From Salminus brasiliensis (lineage: Eukaryota > Chordata > Actinopteri > Characiformes > Bryconidae): 64,000 nt of DNA. The number at the start of each line of letters is the position of its first letter. Within the stretch, counting starts at the first letter, position 1. Shown one piece after another: positions 44,217-56,850 of this stretch. The position numbers and the translations under genes were made by a program. The stretch is from the NCBI RefSeq assembly GCF_030463535.1, contig NC_132893.1:29638782-29702781 (forward strand), given 5' to 3'. Below the pieces are notes generated by a model. It worked only from the letters and a program-made list of their open reading frames with translations. It was not told the origin of the DNA and searched no databases.

Positions 44217-47200
44217 TTTGTATGAACACAGGGTCAGAATTATATGCACAGGGTTAAAAATATACATACACCCACTTAGTTGACTAATTCTGTGGTTCAA
44301 GTTCTAAGATGTCTTTTAATTTGCCAAGGCCTCTTTAACTTCCTGTTAGTGATCCTGATTGGTGGATTGTCTTTGCCCAGATAGAAAGGGGTTGTTTCAC
44401 AGCACTAATTACAATGGGAGAGTTCAAGGAGCTCAGTGCAGATCTGAGAACAGTGGATGTAGATTTACAGAAGTCAATAATGTCTCTTGGAGCCCTTGTC
44501 TAAACAACTGCAGATTCCAAGATAATCAGTTGAAATAACTGTGTGGAAGTACAAGTTATTCACAGGTGTGGCCGCTTTGCCAAAGCCTGGAAAAAGACCT
44601 AAACCGTCACCCACAGCTGAGAGCAAATTGGTTTGGATAGTCAGGAACAATCTAAGAACAACCAAGGCTTAGGCCTGCCATGGCCTGAAACCTGCTGGAG
44701 CACCAGTGTTACTGGCTAAAGTCAAGTGAGTTTTACATCGCTGAGAGAATGCCATCCAAAAAACGCCCCTCCTCCTAAAGCCTGTGCTACAGGATCTACT
44801 AAAGTTTTAAGCTGACCACATATACAAGCATACTATGTTTGAAGGAGTGAAGGTGAGGCATTGACCCCAAACACATCGTGCCAGCTGCTAAGCATGGTGG
44901 TGGCAGCAGCATGCTGTGGGGCTGTTTTGCTGCCAGTGGAACTGGAACATTGCACAATAATGAATTCTTCAGCCTAACCTCTTCAGACATTCAGCTAGAC
45001 AGCTCAAACTAAGACACAGTTGGGTGTTCCACCTGGGCAGTGACCCCAAACACATATCATACGTGGTTGTGGAATGGATTGCGCAGACTAACATTAAGCT
45101 TAAACTGAAAGGCAATATCACAGTATGTCACAGGATCATGAAATCAAGGTAGACCAGCATATCATCACTGTCCATTAAAAAAACATGTATCTCCAAAATG
45201 GTGACTTTACAGGAGTAGGCAAAAAGTCATCCAGAATTATTTGCACAGTGTGCAGGGCTGCTAGAGGGTTGGGAAACCTTGGAGGAACCATGAAGAAAAC
45301 TAAAAACAGACAAAAATGGAGATACATGTTTTTCATTGGAAAGCAGCAGATGTTTTTTTTAGCATAGAGTACATCATACAGCCCTAGCTTATTGTAAATT
45401 GTCAGAACTAACTCTGTTTGACTTATTTGATTGATAAAGATCAATCAATTTTATTATAATGTTCTAAAAAAGTAAAAAACATGACTTCCAAAGCCTTTGT
45501 GTTAATTTGTCCATTTGTCCATTTTTTAAGGTTTGATGTTCAGTGTGACTGATGCCCTGGACCCGAAAACCTCACCATTGCCTTCATTGTTATCATCATT
45601 ATCATCATCACTATCATCACTAACACCAACCTTTGCTGTTAGCTTGTCTACAGTAACTGCTTCAGTGAAAATAAATGAATCTCATACCAACTCCACACTC
45701 AAGGCCTCGGAACAAACACCTGCCCCTCCCACCAAAGCTACTAATGCAAGTTCTCCACATCAACCATCTGCCTCCACAAGCAACCCAGCTACAGCCTCTA
45801 CGTCTTCAAGTACCATCCTCACTTCAAACATATCAACCAGTGACACGACTACACTATCAAACAACTACACAATCAAAACAACCAGTGAGACGACTACACA
45901 ATCAAAGACCACCCTGGCTATAAATGTGACCACTGCCATGACAACAGCAAGGTCTACGTCACAGAACTCGAACTCCACAACACCTTCTTTTAATTCAACT
46001 AAAAAAGAAATGAGTTCCAGTACTGGAACCCTTATTACCTCAACTACACCTCAGCCCTCCACTTCGGCCATTAAACAGACAACAACAAAGCTGGCAACAA
46101 AATTGCAGAGCACCACAGCAAAACAAGAAAAATCCAAAACTCACATTGGTGACCATCCGCCTGAAGCACTGAGTTCAGGTAAGATTTATAAAATTCTGCA
46201 TATTTTATTGTGGTGTTTCCATATTTTCCATTTTACACAACAAGTACATTCATGTGTGGTTTGATCTAACTGCTCAGTTCACTCTTTTAAACCGTTAATC
46301 TTAATCTTAATTTTCCCATATGTCATCTGAGGCTCACCTGAACAAGGAGTAGTTTTAAATCAATCAGCCTTAATCACTAAAAGTGAGATTTTATCTCCTA
46401 GTTTACCAGATTAATTCTACATTTTTGTCACATGAGACAGTTTATAACAAAACTATAGAAAATACATTATTCAATATAATACAAAATTATTATTCACTTT
46501 AAATTAGATATAATAAATAAAAGATTCATGTGACAATAGCAAGTCTAAGCAAATGGGTACTGTTAAATACCCACCCAAATATTATATATGAAGACAGGGT
46601 ACAGATCTTGGCTGAAATGTGGATGGGATCAACATAGGCGATGTAAACATAGGTTTACCATGTTTACCAAGGTGGCCATGTTCTGTTATAATCAGGATGG
46701 CGTTTTTGCCTAATAGCATTTTTCATTTTCCATTGTCTGTCAGTGAAAGTCTAATCTAGTCTAATCTACATGAAAATCTACATTATAATATTTTTAAAAC
46801 ATACCTTGATAAGAAAGATAAAGATAAGAATAACCAATTGCATGAATCCCCCAAAAATCTGAAACTGAGAGAGATATGGCTCCCATCCTCCCATATCCTA
46901 ATTATACAGTTTCATTACATATTTTGTATCATTTTTGCTTAATTTACTTTATGGAAATGAATGGGTTAATTTTACAAAGGCCACATGACTGCTTCTACCA
47001 TTGCTAGTAAAACTACCACTAATAATAATATATTTTTTTAACACCATTTGCAAGGTCCGCTTTACAACAGCTTACAAAACATCTCTTGCTCAAGAGTGAA
47101 TAAACAGGTCTTCATATTTAAGGAGATTACATTAAAGAGAAGCCACAGATAGCTTGGCGTCCCCATTTTGCTTCTGGGGACCCTCTGGCCTCTAACTCCT

Positions 47201-50200
47201 CAACTTCATTTCTCACCCCAGCATAACTGATCCAGCTCATCAACACGTTATAAATGACGTGATCGGGTGTACTGGGACTGGGAACTGTTGAGCATTGTGC
47301 AAGGTGGTGCATACCTAGAAGCAGGGTAGGGAAACAATGGGATTTCCAGAGAATTTCCGAAGAAGTTTTGGCCCACCAGCTTAGTTCCTGAGGGTGGTAT
47401 GTGTTTGAGCGGATGGTGAGAACAAGTTTCTGGAAACTGTAAAAAGTCGCTTGCCCCAGCTGTTTTAATAAGCCAGTACCCAATGGTATGTATCATGGGG
47501 ATGATTACAGGAAAGTGTAAGAGTTGCTTTCCTGTGAATTGTAAATGACTCTTGTTAAAAAAATAACGGAGGAATTAAGGAGTGTAGTATGTCTGTTCTA
47601 TAGTATCAAAATGTATTTTTACACCAAAACCCATGTAGTCCATATTTACATTCATTCATTCATGGCATTTAGCTGACAAGGTTACTCATATTACAGAGGA
47701 GGGCCAATGCAGTGTTAAGAGTCTGGCCCAAGGACTCTTAATGGTGTAGTGCAGCATAGTCACTCAAACCGGGAATCAAACACCAGTCTCCCACATGGTG
47801 TGGTAGCTCAGTGGCAGGTAGTGGTGTTGTCTGTTGCGCCACACCAACCAACCTGTTGCGCCACACCAACTAACCAGTGCCTAAAAAAAGTTTTCACCCC
47901 CTTTGGATGCACTCTAATTGTGAGAATACTAGCAAACAACTAGAATACAACCAATTCTCTGGACCGCTGTTGAAATAGGTTACTTATTTTACATAATATA
48001 TTTATTTATTTAAAATTAAACGTTTTAATTTATTTTACTTAGAAATCATCCCCTTAACACTACGCACACAACATATTATTCAGTAACTACAGGGACATCT
48101 GTGCAAACTGGTGGGGCTATTCCTCTGTAATTAAAGTGCGTAATAAAACGTTCTTGCCTTTTAAGTGGTAAAAGAGGGGTTTTTTTGTATTGCCATTCGG
48201 CCTACAGCAGTTTGACCCGCCATGGCTCACTAACACTAAAACAAGTTTTTCAGCTTGGTCTGCTTTCTAAATGAGGCACAACACACAAATGCTATATTCT
48301 CTGGTTTCACCAGAGAAGCTGCCAAGGATTGTGGGCCCTATGAAAAAAATTACACTGGCCCTCACAACTCTCAACAATTCTTATATATTGCATTAATACA
48401 TTTTTGTTAGTCACAGGCCCTTAGAATCATCCTAACTCCACCCCACACCCCCTGAACAGAGTGCACAAGGCTGTCATGCAAAAATCTTTAAATATGTAAC
48501 TTTACAGTAGAAAAAATAATTTTAAACTTTCAATGGAAGTTTTATTCAATGTCAAAAATGTTGAAAAATCATATAAAATGGATTATAACACATGAACCCT
48601 TATGAATGTGATGTCCATAAATATGGACCATCAGAGAACAAAAAATAAAATGCAAGACTGTAACATATCAGCCATTTAAACATTTCAGTGCGGCCTAGAT
48701 TCCTTACAGCATTATTCATTAATACTCTGTATGCTGTACTGTCACCTGTTAACTGCTCTGCTAACAAAAATAAGAAACTAGATTACAGAACTGCACTTTG
48801 TCACTTAACAAGCTTAAAATTGTGTCTTAATTTTCAGTTCTCCAGCATAGAACACTACTGGTAATGTATAAAAGCATTTACCAGCGTGTTCCTCCAAAAC
48901 GAACTGTTCTCCAGATGTTAATGATCATTGTATCCTCACAGTGCCAAGTAGGTACTTCGTACTCTTCTCATGGTGACACCAGCAGTTTGATGTAATGGAC
49001 TGTGGTTTAAAGACAGTAGGTCATTTGGTTTGGCCTTATGAAAGAAAACTGGTGATTATTAATTAATTACCAAATAAAAAAAAACATATCTGTCATGATG
49101 ACTCTGGCCCAGGAGCAACCACGCTGTTCTGAGATGTTCCTCACATTTATGCTATTTCTCTACTCACACACTTCTACCTCTGACTCAGCACTGTTGCTTA
49201 ATCCATCTAAGTCACTGTTCTTGACAATGATCACAAAACCTACCAGCCATGTTACATCCTAAGGCCTACACTGTGCAGTCAAGTCAAGTCAAGTCAAGTG
49301 GGTTTTATTGTCATTTCAACTACATACAGAGTACACAGTGAAACGAAACAACGTTCCTCCAGGACCATGGTGCAACATAGACAGTGCATACAAAACACAA
49401 GTGCAACACAAACAAGTGCGGACAGACAACACAACACAGTACAGACAGAGAATAATAAATAACTGGCGGTAGTGTGCAAATTCTGCATTGTGTATAAATA
49501 TTGAGTCCAGTGAGGTTATTAGTGCAAATGCTTTGTGCAAAAAATGCTTCCCATTTTATCTGGGGTAAATGGGTTGGAGAGAGAGAGAGAGAGAGAGTGT
49601 GCATGTAACAGAAAGGACATCAGTTCAGAAGTTGAGTTGGGTTGAGAAGTCTGATGGCTTGGGGGAAGAAGCTATTGCAGAGTCTGGTCGCGTTGGACCG
49701 GATGCTGCGGTACCTTCTTCCTGATGGCAGGAGGGAGAACAGTCTGAGTGAAGGGTGGGTGGAGTCATCCACAATGCTGGTTGCTTTGCGGATGCAGCGG
49801 GCAGTGTAAATGTCCATGACGGAGGGGAGAGAGACTCCGATGATCCTCTCAGCTGTCCTCAAAATGCGTTGGAGGGTCTTGTGGTCAGAGGCTGTGCAGG
49901 TCCCAAACCAGGCAGTGATGCAGCTGCTTAGGATGCCCTCTATGGTCCCTCTATAGAAGAGGGTGAGGATGGGTGGAGGGAGACGGGCCTTTCTCAGCTT
50001 CCGGAGGAAGTAGAGACGCTGCTGGGCTGGTCGTGCAGGTCGGTCTTTAAGGAAATAAAAGTGGGTCGTCTGTGGCATTGCTCAAAGAACCACTAGAAGC
50101 ACCTTTCAGAGTCTACAGGATTGTCATATTCATTGCTTACACTGCATCTACAATCTGCAATCTAAACTGGCTGTTTTTCTTAAGGTGATAGAAACCTGGA

Positions 50201-52197
50201 CCAGGGCCTGGGCTTTTAAAGAGTTGAATTAGAGGTTCACAATTAAGTTAAGTAGATATGGCAATGAGGAAATGAAGGGTGGACTCTCAAACCGATCCAG
50301 GTTATAAAAATAGGGATGCACAATAATATCAGAATTATATCAATATTTAAATCAATTGGTCAATCAATCAACCTTTATTTTTTGTCTGAAGAACACAGAG
50401 GGCTCATTTTCAATGTGGCTGAGCATTTACAATAAACAGGAATTGAAGGAGGAAATAAAAGTGTTCGTTTTTTGACTTAGTAAATCAGCAAAGTAAAAAC
50501 ATAGTTCCCAAGTTCACAAGAAGAACAAAGATAGCATAACTGATATAAAATGATCAAAGTAAGATTTCATTAGTAAAAGAGAAAAATATATAAATAAATA
50601 TAAAACAGAAATATAATAAATTAGCAGAATTAAGAGATAAAAATGACAAATCAGGATTTTAAAACAACCAAGCAAAATTATTGAGAAAAATACTATTAGA
50701 GAATAGAAAAACAATATTTAAACCAATATTGGATAATTGATTTTTCATCTCTGAAAGAGCAGAGAAGTCAGATTTCTCTATAATGCTGGCCCAGTGGGTT
50801 TTAGTCATAGTTTCTACATTTAATAAGTATCGCATCTGAAAAATATGTAGAAGAAACATATCAGGTCTTGGCATAGACCCACAATTCCCATATCATGTTT
50901 TTCTTACGAAAACATGATTCGTCGGTTAAAAGACCTTTCACTCATTAGTGGAGTTCCTCTAACTGCTTGGCAAAGTTCTTGTAAGCAAAAATCTTTCATT
51001 TGACACTAAGTTTCTTGAACCTCACAGTAAGGCGTGATGCTAACCAGAAGTCGTTTGACAAAGCTTTTCTGTGCTTCCTCTACAGCGAGTGTCGCAGGCA
51101 TAGTCATCGGGTTCATTCTCTTTGTGATTCTCATATTTGGAGGAGCTTATTATTTCAAAATGAGGTAAGCGAAGACGGCAGAAAATATGTTCTTAATTTT
51201 AATATGTATTACCTGAATGAGATTTAATGTAAATAACATTGGACCATTCCTAGTGATTACAAAACTTATCAGCCATGTTACATCCTAAGGCCTACATATT
51301 TGCCCTAGCTGTTTGGTGTATGATCTGTAGGATCATCTTTCTGTGTTATTTCACTGGAAACAGCTAAATGTTCCATGGCAGATGATAACGGGAATGTTGC
51401 TGAATGGATCATAAACGGCCACAGAGTTAGCAACAGTGGGCATAATTTCGCAAAGCAAAATACTGACAAAGTTAGGTGCTTACCTGATAGAGCTTGCGAT
51501 GTGGCGGGTGATTAGAGTATGGAGGAATATGTGGAACCCCACTTGTAAGGTGCAGGTGTTTGTCATCCTCCTGTATTATTTCACTTGTCCAATTTTCCAA
51601 AATAAAGTTTAATAAAAAATAAACATATAACAGTGTAGTTATGAGGTATTTATTAGTAGTAGAGTATTTAATCTCTTTTTTTCGGTGAAGTAATAAGTGA
51701 CCTATGCAGAACTTCCTGTTTGTACATGCAATATACTCTGCTATTACAGTTATCCTGCTATCAGCAGTTGGATGAGTCATCCAGTCTTACTCTTATGGCA
51801 GTTTCGTGCCATAAAAAAAAAATACTATGTGCAATACCTCCCCCCACATGTGCAATTAAGAGTCATTTGCAATAACCTGTAGACAATATTGTTATTGCTT
51901 TTTTAATTCTTATTTATATTGTGTATATAGTGTAAATTATTTATCTACATTTTTTGTAACTGTAAGTGTCTTGCTATCCCTTTCTGTTGTGACAGAGAAT
52001 TTCCCCACTGTGGGACTAATAAAGGATTATCTTATCTTATCTTATCTTATCTTATAAAATGTCAATGTACATTAACCCAAAGTCCATGTTCTCCTGTGCT
52101 CTCTGCGCATGACAGGCGACCTTCCTACGGCCGTCTGCTGGACGACTCAGAGTATGGATCTGTGGGAAATATCCTTAACCCCATGTTTGAAGGCTGA
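42944..52197 (+). CDS. parm1: PARM1-like transmembrane mucin (four exons)
   Basis: Exons: 42944-42992, 45531-46178, 51086-51164 and 52116-52197, joined in phases 1, 1 and 2. Exon 1 plus the start of exon 2 make a signal peptide ([18 protein letters not shown]). Exon 2 is a Ser/Thr-rich ectodomain of about 215 residues with many Asn-X-Ser/Thr sites (NES, NAS, NIS, NYT, NVT), so it is densely O- and N-glycosylated. Exon 3 is the membrane helix ([20 protein letters not shown]). Exon 4 is a short tail, [18 protein letters not shown], ending NPMFEG. As I remember it, the GRLLDD...YGS.GN..NP(L/M)(Y/F) tail is the conserved hallmark of PARM1. Mammalian PARM1 is an androgen-responsive mucin-like protein of Golgi, endosome and cell surface. 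The alternative is another small sialomucin. Confidence 0.78.
43430..43900. repeat. Degenerate ATATATG-rich island
   Basis: About 470 bases in which ACATATATG, CATATATGTAAAC and ATATATGTCAT-like motifs recur every 20-40 bases on both strands. It lies in the first intron of the PARM1-like gene. Confidence 0.5.
44157..44214. repeat. (AT)n microsatellite
   Basis: About 27 AT units in the first intron of the PARM1-like gene, just before a decayed Tc1-like element. Confidence 0.95.
44230..45170 (+). mobile_element. Decayed Tc1-like transposon
   Basis: Transposase fragments can be read at several points: GLDSQEQ..NNQG near 44640, and [19 protein letters not shown] followed by [13 protein letters not shown] at 44860-44960, the conserved centre of Tc1 transposases. 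Frames are broken throughout. Boundaries are approximate; the inverted ends are too decayed to place. Confidence 0.6.
45177..45333. repeat. Short palindromic MITE-like element
   Basis: 157 bases bounded by AAAAAAACATGTATCTCCA and its complement TGGAGATACATGTTTTT. The inner sequence (TGGTGACTTTACAGGAGTAG) recalls a common fish repeat. It lies 200 bases upstream of mucin exon 2. Confidence 0.75.
47641..47880 (-). mobile_element. tRNA-derived SINE, copy 1
   Basis: On the minus strand a tRNA-like head (TGGTGTGGCGCAACAGACAA) and B box (GTTTGATTCCCGGTTTG) are followed by CTATGCTGCACTACACCATT and end at CTAAATGCCATGAATG. Same family as 58297-58525. The 3' part here lacks the CTCTGGATAAGAGCATCAG piece. 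Confidence 0.75.
49277..50078 (-). mobile_element. 5'-truncated L2/Rex-like LINE fragment
   Basis: The minus-strand frame from 50078 to 49620 encodes the C-terminal end of a reverse-transcriptase protein ([57 protein letters not shown]). It is followed by a 3' UTR and a (CTTGA)n tail at 49277-49299. The 152-residue frame is intact, so the insertion is fairly recent, but most of the element is missing. Confidence 0.8.
51830..52058 (+). mobile_element. LINE 3' tail with (TTATC)n
   Basis: CCCTTTCTGTTGTGACAGAG, ATTTCCCCACTGTGGGACTA, ATAAAGG and then a (TTATC)n tail. This is the recognisable 3' end of a fish non-LTR retrotransposon, inserted in the last intron of the mucin gene just before exon 4. 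Confidence 0.7.
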
Positions 52198-52497
52198 GTG
52201 AAGAAGTGAAGAAGGCTAAACTGCACCAGTATTTCAGATGTTAGGGTTTGAACTGTTGAGTTACAGCCTCTGCTTTGATTGAGGAGGTGCTGTGTGATCT
52301 CATGATCAGTGCTGTCTGCTGTTTTACCAGTGAATGTGTTGCTGTCTGATTGTGAAATAGGCTCAAAACACTGGGGATGTGATTTGTATTTATCCTTACA
52401 AATAAGTCAAAGTGACAAATGATCAGAAATCTGCTCATAAGATTATTCAGGTATTAGATATTAGATACAACAGTTATGTAAATGAATGTACATTGTT

Positions 52498-52503
52498 AAT
52501 AAA
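52498..52503 (+). terminator. Poly(A) signal of the PARM1-like gene
   Basis: AATAAA about 300 bases after the TGA, in TTGTTAATAAACTG. A second T-rich stretch follows. It fits a short 3' UTR. Confidence 0.6.
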
Positions 52504-53087
52504 CTGTTATTAAAATTATTTTATTGTTACATTTAATAGTCATAGATCATAACTTGCTCCAATCAGAAACTGTTGCAGTTGGAAGGGTGGTTGAAGTTAA
52601 ATTATGAATATATTCATTGAAAAGTGCATTTATCCTGTGTAGAAGCCTCATCAGTTTACTAGAATTTGGTACATACAACACACAAGTATGTTATACAGCC
52701 ACTGGTAATCCCTGAGGTGCTCCGTCCTGACTGCTAGTCTAGCCACTGATGTAAGAGCTAGTGTAACTCTTATCTCAGTCATCAAACAAGATAAGTGTGT
52801 TCTTTATCAAAGACTCAGATCAACTGATGAATACCTGCAGGGTACAGTGTAACTGGATGTGGAATGCTAGGAATGCACAACTGGCAAGAATTGGCTAGAA
52901 CTCTCCACGCTCCCTGTCCAGATACAGCATGACGATCCTTATCTTTCTGAATAACAGAATCTGATAAATATGCAGTGATCTTTTACTGGGTTTCCAATAA
53001 AGAGAAGGGAGCAGCTGTGGTCTAAAGGTTAATAGTTACATATATATAATGTGTGTATATAAAATATATCTATATGTATATATATAT

Positions 53088-53325
53088 ATACTACATGGAC
53101 TAAAGTATTGGGATTCCTGCTCATGCACTGCTTCTTTTGAAATAAAGAGTATATATATATTGTTGGAGTCTCCACTGTCCAGGGAAGGCTTTCTATTAGG
53201 TTTTTGGAGCATTGCTGTGAGAATTTGACTGCATTCCGCCTATTAGGATTTTGGATGATTACCACCTCACCTCATCCCCAACTTCCTGAATTTATTAGAA
53301 GGGGTGTCCACAAACATGTGTGTGT
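53088..53325 (+). mobile_element. R1 repeat, copy 6 (shortened)
   Basis: CTACATGGACTAAAGTATTG, TGTCCAGGGAAGGCTTTCTA, CCTCACCTCATCCCCAACT and AGAAGGGGTGTCCACAAACA are all present, but the middle is deleted and an AT run interrupts the 5' side. Confidence 0.75.
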
Positions 53326-53345
53326 AATATATATCTATTATATAT

Positions 53346-53473
53346 GTTAGTATACATATAACATATATAATTGTATATACTATATACAATATATATATAC
53401 TATATACTATACTATATATATAACACTCTATATATGTAACTACTAACTTTTAGATTATATATAGATATGCCTA

Positions 53474-53519
<46 letters not shown>

Positions 53520-53610
53520 CATATATAGAGTCTTATATGTATAGTATAGTATATAGTATATATATATTGTATGTAGTATATTTAATTATATATGTTATAT
53601 GTATACTAAC
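53346..53610. repeat. Large AT-rich palindrome
   Basis: Left arm 53346-53439 and right arm 53517-53610 are inverted copies of about 94 bases with only a handful of mismatches by eye (GTTAGTATACATATAACATA on the left; its complement TATGTTATATGTATACTAAC ends the right). The loop of about 77 bases includes (AT)n at 53478-53512. Confidence 0.85.
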
Positions 53611-53794
53611 TTTTAGATATATAGATATATAATTAGGCATATCCAGCAAAACAGCACACTTCAGAAAATCAGAAAATAAAAAAGATTCAAACTGACCATG
53701 CTAGCTTTAGCTTTTAGCCTTGTTTGTCCTCCTCATCAACCCAAAAGTGTCTTTCACCTTATGTAATCAGGTTGGGGATTTCCCAGTCTGTAAA

Positions 53795-53798
<4 letters not shown>

Positions 53799-53842
<44 letters not shown>
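53799..53842. repeat. (AT)n microsatellite
   Basis: About 22 AT units downstream of the mucin gene. Confidence 0.95.
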
Positions 53843-53846
<4 letters not shown>

Positions 53847-54749
53847 CATTCTTACTGAAAATTCAGAGCCTCAAACACATGCACCTTCCTATTGTTCCTT
53901 TTCTCGTCATGGCGTCATCATTACAGGGCCATAATCACAGCTCTGTTCCTTCACTTTCACACCCACCATTCATCTATCGGCCCCTGGTACGCACTTAGCA
54001 GTTGGGAATCATTTTTTAAGGCTTTAAAATAATGAACAGAACAGAGTTTTATTTGCTTGTCAATATAATGATAGGGATTAACAGGCAGCGTGCAATTACA
54101 CATGGAAACGGCCAAGGCTGTTATTAGAGACTAAAATAAGCCACTAAGCAAGAGGAGGAGATGGAGTCACAACATCTGGCCATCTGATTGACTCAGTGCT
54201 GGTAGAAACAGCACTGTAGTAGAGACTGTAAATGCTTCCTTGAATTGTGAATTGTGAGGAAGAGGTTAAGCTGTTTATTGACTGTTCCCTTTGGTTACCA
54301 CCGCTTCCTGTTTGAGGTATAACCTCATTTTAAGCAAATGACATAAAAGTCAACAAGTCATGTTTAGTCAACTGCTGAAAATGGTCTAAATAGCAATATG
54401 TGAAGGCTAGTGTGTGTATGAATGTGTAGAAGAAAATTCTACACTACTCTGAACAGAAAAGGTGGGGAGGGGTATAAAGCATTACAGGTTGAACCCCTGC
54501 ACACCCCACAGACTGAAAGCAGTTAGGCAAAGAAAGCTTTTGCTTTCCTGTATGAAAGCACAGCCGTTTCCGTTTTGCGTGGCAACCACAAACCTGCTCT
54601 GGCCTATAGAGCGAAGAGATTTAAGGCTTTACTTCTGGTCAAAAAAACGTCCAGTCATAAACTCACACATGTTTTAAATTAACCCCTTGAATCCCAGGCT
54701 TATTATTTGATCAATATTCTAAAGCCTTATTATTCAATAATTACACTCT

Positions 54750-54930
54750 TAAAAACAGGGGTGCTGCTAAGCAATGCCACAGAGGAACCACTTTTGGTTC
54801 CATAAAGAACCGTGCTTGTATAAAAGATGAAGGGTGTGAAACCTTTTCATCGAGTGAAGGTATTTTAAAGGTTCTTCTTTTAAAAGGTTTTTCATACTCA
54901 AATATCTTCACGGAACCTTTATGAACCACT
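54750..54930. repeat. MITE-like repeat related to 31072-31198
   Basis: AAGCAATGCCACAGAGGAAC, TGGTTCCATAAAGAACCGTG and CTTCACGGAACCTTTATGAA form an imperfect palindrome with the same GGAACCA core as the element downstream of the claudins. Confidence 0.5.
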
Positions 54931-55011
54931 CTGTAACTACAGTAAAACACAGAAATGATTCCCCCTTTACATAGCATGTCATCTTATATATGTATATAGT
55001 AAGTGAACATA

Positions 55012-55490
55012 CACTATTTGTCCAAACCTTTGTGGACAACCCTTCAAATTAATCCATTCAGCTACTTTAGGTTGCACCCATACACAGCTTGTCTAGTCCC
55101 TGTAGAGAAAAAACTGCCTACAGAATAGAAGCAGATAAAAATGCCAGGTGTAGGCTTTAGGGGTATAAAGCCCCCTCATCATTGAGCTGTGCTCTCTGAA
55201 ATGGTGGTTGGTGCTTCATCCAATACTGTTGGGATGAGTTGGAGAGTTGTGTATGAGGTAAAGTGGAGATCATCCAACATCTTGACCTCACTAATGCTCT
55301 GAATGATGCTGGATGCAATCGGATCCTCACAGCAATGCTTCTCCAAAATGTAGTAGAAAGTCTTCTTCCTTGGACAGTAGAGACAGTTACTCCAACAAAA
55401 GCATAATACCCTTTTTTTAATACCCTTGCTTTCAGAAGAAACAATGAATGAGCAGGTGTCCCAATACTTTTGTCCAAATAGTGTATAATG
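55012..55490 (-). mobile_element. R1 repeat, copy 7
   Basis: Both ends are present: ACACTATTTGTCCAAACCTT and CAATACTTTTGTCCAAATAG. The body has AGCTTGTCTAGTCCCTGTAG and GTCTTCTTCCTTGGACAGTA. Confidence 0.8.
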
Positions 55491-55777
55491 TACATTCATA
55501 ATTTTTGACATTACAAAACAGCTATTTTGCAGATGTTTCATTTTAAAAAGGTGAGAAATATTTGAATGAATTTCTATCTTATTTATTCAATACAATTTAA
55601 GGAGTTTAGGGGGTTAAATTAATCTGAGGAACATAGTAATTCTGTTCTCGAGCTGAACTTGAACGTCACCTAGTGATAGGTGCACACAGTAGTAGATGTA
55701 ACCCTGCCTGTAGGGTAAAGTTGCATACAGGCAATTCGTACCACTAATAAAGGGGTGCAGAAGACAGAAGGAGAGAG

Positions 55778-55782
<5 letters not shown>

Positions 55783-55835
<53 letters not shown>

Positions 55836-55846
55836 GGAGAGAGAGC
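55783..55846. repeat. (GA)n microsatellite
   Basis: About 30 GA units with two GGGA interruptions. Confidence 0.95.
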
Positions 55847-56532
55847 CTAATAACCATAATGATGACACGTGGTTGTTCTTCCCCTGACACTGCTGTTCTG
55901 CCTCCTCGCTTCCTCTAGCAGTGTTTGTGTGAAGAGGTAAAACATGATGCAATCTTTCAACAAAGTGTCAAAAGATGAGAGCTACTACAGTGAAGCTGAG
56001 ACGTACTCTGGCCCTATAAGGCGATTAAAGTGTAAATAAGCAAAGTCTTTATTAAATGATTGTAAGATGGTGTAAAAGCACCACAGAACTCTCTGTAGTA
56101 GTCAGTGATACTGGAGCACGATTTATACATGATGTGCTGCTCCTTTAAAAGTCACTACCAGTGTTTAACCAAGAGGTGTCAGCAGTTCCTTTTGAGAACA
56201 GCTTTAAGTGTGTCCCGGTGTGAACTGAGTCATTTCCCTCCCTCCTCTGCTCAGCCCTGCTGTGACGCTCTATGTGCGCAATATAAACCACGAACAGGAG
56301 AGCAGTAATTTGAGATTGGTGAGAATGAGTGAGAAACAATGCTCTTCAAAAACATCCCAATTGCAGGAGAGCTGAGATGGAGAGCGTTGTCCACAGTCTG
56401 CACCTGAGTTTGTCTTTAAGAGACTGTGGAAAGGTAGTAGGTCCATGTAGATGATCTATGTCTTCTCTAAAATATGATAAACCAGTCATAATCGATCTGG
56501 TTCATTGGATAAATTAATGCAGAGCCCAGTGA

Positions 56533-56850
56533 ATATGCTCACGTGGGGCTAACATGGGTGGAACGTGGGCTAGGTGGGTTTCAGTTGGGCATGGGCTCTG
56601 AGTGGGTTTACACATGTGTTGCAAATGGGCCCCATCGTAACAGCCCACTCTAAATTCACATGGGTCCCATCTAGGCCCCATGTGCAGTGTGGAACCCAGT
56701 TGGGCCAATGTTTAACCCCTCCTGGTGAGTTCATCACTGACCCTGGTGGGCATCCAAATTTATGGGGCCAACATGGAACCCGAAGACAAAATGTTCTGGT
56801 TCCCAGTTAGACTACCTATACTGGCCCCACATGAGCATGTTGGCTGGGGA
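56533..56850. repeat. R3 dispersed repeat, copy 2
   Basis: The longest copy: GGTGGAACGTGGGCTAGGTG, CAGTTGGGCATGGGCTCTGA, GCCCCATCGTAACAGCCCA, ATGTTTAACCCCTCCTGG and CATCACTGACCCTGGTGGGC. Confidence 0.7.

Larger units (their letters stand above)
46179..51085. other. Large intron of the PARM1-like gene
   Basis: 4.9-kb intron between the mucin ectodomain and transmembrane exons. It holds one SINE (47641-47880, minus), one LINE fragment (49277-50078, minus) and unassigned AT-rich sequence. I see no additional exon of the gene. Confidence 0.6.

Noticed and set aside
47780-47875. Possible tRNA gene on the minus strand
   Set aside because: It is the tRNA-derived head of a SINE; a second copy at 58297-58525 has the same body.
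50360-50870. Possible LINE 3' UTR on the minus strand
   Set aside because: AT-rich with an open frame, but I could not recognise any retroelement protein or tail.
56514-56810. Open frames on both strands rich in His, Trp and Pro
   Set aside because: They lie inside the R3 dispersed repeat, whose GTGGGTTT-like units stay open by chance.
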